Part shown: positions 61,804-64,000 of the stretch, in pieces
How positions within the stretch are numbered: position 1 is the first letter of the stretch
How the letters are laid out: each line of letters opens with the position of its first letter
NCBI RefSeq assembly: GCF_000067165.1
Contig: NC_010162.1
Location: 11,396,501 to 11,460,500, forward strand
Reading direction: 5' to 3'
Origin: Sorangium cellulosum So ce56
Lineage (GTDB): Bacteria > Myxococcota_A > Polyangia > Polyangiales > Polyangiaceae
DNA length: 64,000 bases
Notes under the pieces: model-generated
Databases searched by the model: none
Told to the model about the DNA's origin: nothing
The model's input: the letters and a program-made list of their open reading frames with translations, nothing else
Made by a program: the position numbers and the translations under genes

Positions 61804-64000
61804 ATGTTGAGCGGTGCTGATGTTTCCGTCCACCAGGGAAGTATTCAGTGGGACGCGTTCGCCTCACGGCTCGATTTCGTCTTCATCCGGGCGACGTACG
61901 GGATCGAGGGGGTCGACAGGAAGTTCGCGACCAACCGCGCCGAGGCCGCGCGCTGCGGGCTCCTCCGGGGGTATTACCATTACGCGTTACCGCGTCTGGA
62001 CGCCGCCGAGCAGGCGCAGAGGCTCTGCAGCGCGGTCGGCGACCTCGAGCCGGGGGAGCTCGACATGGTGCTCGACCTCGAGGAGACGCAGCACGCGGGC
62101 GACAACGGCCATGTCTGGACGTCGCAGGACACCCTGGCTCTCCAGGTGTGGACCCGCCGCTTCGTCCAGGAGGTGAAGTCGCGCTACCCGGGCCGCTCGG
62201 TCATCCTCTATACCCGCCACAACTTCTGGCACGATCACCTCGGCGGCAGCTCCGAGTTCGTCGACTGCCCGCTCTGGATCGCGAACTACACCTATGGCCT
62301 CGACTCGGTGCGGGCGAGGCCCCCGGCCAACCCGAAGGACTGGGCGGACTGGGCGCGCAGGAAGCCGCTCAGGGCCTGGGACCCCTGGTCTGCGTGGTCG
62401 TTCTGGCAGATCACCGCCAAGGCCGTGATGCCGGGCGTCCGGACCAACACGGTGGACGCCAACCTGTTCAATGGAACGGTGAGCGATCTGCGGCGCCTCG
62501 CCCGGCTCGAGGCCGGGTCCGTGACGTCCGAGCCGCTGCCCACGGCCGACGCGCTCTGCCAGAAGCTGCTCTCGCAAGCGGACGACAGATACATCTTCGG
62601 GCACGAGGTGCGCCTGACCGACCCCAACCCCTCCGCGTTCGATTGCTCCGAGCTCATCGAGTGGGGCTGCGCCCAGCTCGCCGTCGAGCCCACGATGCCT
62701 GACGGCTCCTGGATGCAGGCGCGCCACGTGAAGGCGGCGCGGCTGCTCATGCCGGTGGACACGGCGATCGCGACCCGCGGCGCCCTCCTGTTCCGCTTCT
62801 CGGCGGATCCGTTCACGGGCGGGCGCCCCGAGCACGCCCACGTGGCGATGAGCCTGGGCGACGGCCGCACCATCGAGGCGCGCGACACAGCGCATGGAGT
62901 CGGCGTGTTCCCGGCGCTGGAGCGCGGCTGGACACACGCGGGCCGGATCCCGGGCCTCGACTACGGCGCCACGCCGCCCGGCGGCGGGCTCGCGCGCGGC
63001 GCCAAGGGGCCCGAGGTGAAGGCCTGGCAACAGCACCTGTTGACGTGGCGCGCCGGGCTCCTGCCGCGGTTCGGCGCGGACGGCGAGTTCGGCGCGGAAA
63101 CCGAGGCGGCCACGCGGATCTTCCAGCAGGAGATGGGGTTGCCCGTGACCGGCGCGGTCGGGCCCGAGACGCGCGAGGCCATGCAGCGCGCGCTGCCGCG
63201 CCCGCCCTGCGCGCTCGAGCTGCCGCGCGCGCTGGGCCGCGCGCTCATGGGCATCGTCGGCCAGGGGGCGGCCGCGGGAGGCGCGGCGCGCGCGGCGGGG
63301 CCGCAGGCAGAGCTCCAGGGAGCGGCGAGCGGGTCGATGGCCGTGGCGACGCCGGGCCACGACGCGGCCGGCGTCCGCAGCTACACGTTCGCGGAGAGCG
63401 GCTTCCGGTTCACGGTGACCGCCACCCCCGAGCCGGTCGCTGCGGCCCGGGCGAACGACGCCGGGGGCGCCGTGGCGTTCTTCGCGTCGAGCCAGGCGCA
63501 GCCCGGGTCCGCGCGTCTGGCGCCCGTGTTCGACGGGACGGGCCTCGACTGGCTGCCGCCGCGCGATCCGGGCGCGCTCACCGGCACGAGGTTCTACGAG
63601 CAGGTCCGGGGCCTGTCGCTCGCGGCGCGGGAGGAGCTCTTCCTCCAGGAGGTGCTGCGGGGGAACGTGCCCAGCTTCCTGCGCCGCTTCCATCGCGTCA
63701 CGGTCGAGGCGCCCGACGGAAAGCGGGGCGTCGCGTACGTGTGCGCCGACTACCTGGCGATCGGCCCGGACACCGATTTCCTGCGCATGCCGCTCACCGG
63801 CGTCACCGCCCAGCGCGTCGCGGATGCGTGCGGCTGCGTGCTGCCGACGAAGAAGCTCGTGAAGGACATCTATGCCGCCTCGCGGAAGCAGACGGCCATC
63901 CCGTTCAATCCCCAGGACGGCACCAAGGTGGAGCGCTTTCGTGACCACCACCTGGCCATCGAGCAGCACCGGGTCGGCGAGCTCGGCGAGCTGCTCGCGG
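61804..64000 (+). CDS. GH25 lysozyme-NlpC/P60-peptidoglycan-binding protein, cut by the window end
   Basis: At least 732 residues, open to the right edge. Residues 1-200 are a GH25 lysozyme domain: A-D-V-S-V-H-Q-G near 5, F-V-F-I-R-A-T-Y-G near 27, and V-L-D-L-E-E near 88 (acidic catalytic pair). Residues 250-390 look NlpC/P60-like, with D-C281-S-E as the Cys and H-A-H345-V-A-M-S as the His. Residues 400-465 are a PG_binding_1 domain. The remaining ~260 residues are unassigned. There is no signal peptide, so export by T6SS, lysis or another contact-dependent route is more likely than Sec. A Gly-rich linker precedes the C-terminal part. Confidence 0.88.
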   Translation, partial: MLSGADVSVHQGSIQWDAFASRLDFVFIRATYGIEGVDRKFATNRAEAARCGLLRGYYHYALPRLDAAEQAQRLCSAVGDLEPGELDMVLDLEETQHAGDNGHVWTSQDTLALQVWTRRFVQEVKSRYPGRSVILYTRHNFWHDHLGGSSEFVDCPLWIANYTYGLDSVRARPPANPKDWADWARRKPLRAWDPWSAWSFWQITAKAVMPGVRTNTVDANLFNGTVSDLRRLARLEAGSVTSEPLPTADALCQKLLSQADDRYIFGHEVRLTDPNPSAFDCSELIEWGCAQLAVEPTMPDGSWMQARHVKAARLLMPVDTAIATRGALLFRFSADPFTGGRPEHAHVAMSLGDGRTIEARDTAHGVGVFPALERGWTHAGRIPGLDYGATPPGGGLARGAKGPEVKAWQQHLLTWRAGLLPRFGADGEFGAETEAATRIFQQEMGLPVTGAVGPETREAMQRALPRPPCALELPRALGRALMGIVGQGAAAGGAARAAGPQAELQGAASGSMAVATPGHDAAGVRSYTFAESGFRFTVTATPEPVAAARANDAGGAVAFFASSQAQPGSARLAPVFDGTGLDWLPPRDPGALTGTRFYEQVRGLSLAAREELFLQEVLRGNVPSFLRRFHRVTVEAPDGKRGVAYVCADYLAIGPDTDFLRMPLTGVTAQRVADACGCVLPTKKLVKDIYAASRKQTAIPFNPQDGTKVERFRDHHLAIEQHRVGELGELLA

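Noticed and set aside
61987..63969. 660-residue minus-strand open frame near the right edge
   Set aside because: Antisense to a GH25/NlpC protein with clear catalytic motifs on the plus strand.

Overview
The window is very GC-rich, with strong G/C third-position bias, closely packed genes with ATGA/GTGA/TGATG start-stop overlaps, and a mix of type VI secretion, conflict-system and secondary-metabolite genes. This fits a large-genome soil deltaproteobacterium, probably a myxobacterium of the Sorangium/Polyangium type. That assignment is inference; no rRNA or other taxonomic marker was seen.

Region A (1-11.5 kb) is conflict-type. It holds an unrecognised protein cut by the left edge, a two-gene minus-strand operon (a 2006-residue coiled-coil/P-loop STAND-like ATPase followed by a protein ending in a HEPN-type R-N-x-L-A-H motif), and a plus-strand HIT-PLD-SF2 helicase fusion whose Walker A lysine is replaced by isoleucine. 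An IS630 transposase remnant closes the region.

Region B (11.6-21.2 kb) is a type VI secretion payload module: VgrG with a C-terminal peptidoglycan-binding domain, a large unknown protein (candidate effector), a Sel1-repeat lipoprotein (candidate immunity protein), a PAAR-like spike tip and two myxobacterial-type accessory proteins. These last two share a ~60-residue domain and a PR(G)xxLPF short motif.

Region C (21.3-36 kb) is a defence island on the minus strand. It contains (i) a helicase-HNH/McrB/McrC operon; (ii) a PD-(D/E)XK protein coupled to an unknown protein; (iii) a four-gene operon of UPF1-like SF1 helicase, wHTH protein, double-PLD protein and a CARF-sigma54 activator. A good -24/-12 promoter lies directly in front of operon (iii), with a long inverted repeat about 200 bp further up, so the operon looks auto-inducible. 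This is the most interesting candidate system in the window.

Region D (36.4-41.7 kb) has a GNAT acetyltransferase, a nucleoside-diphosphate-sugar epimerase, an aldose-1-epimerase homologue, and a BtpA/SIS/GNAT set that looks like sugar metabolism.

Region E (41.7-61.5 kb) looks like an unusual biosynthetic cluster: two stand-alone adenylating enzymes, three discrete carrier proteins, two FkbH-like proteins (one active-site degenerate), a PLP enzyme, a P450, a SAM methyltransferase, a caspase-like protein, a strongly expressed-looking 60-residue peptide gene with its own promoter, a complete methionyl-tRNA synthetase, a 2OG-Fe(II) oxygenase, a bicupin and an aminotransferase. No ketosynthase or condensation domain is present.

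Region F (61.8 kb to the end) is a GH25-NlpC/P60-peptidoglycan-binding protein cut by the right edge. No tRNA, rRNA or CRISPR array was recognised.
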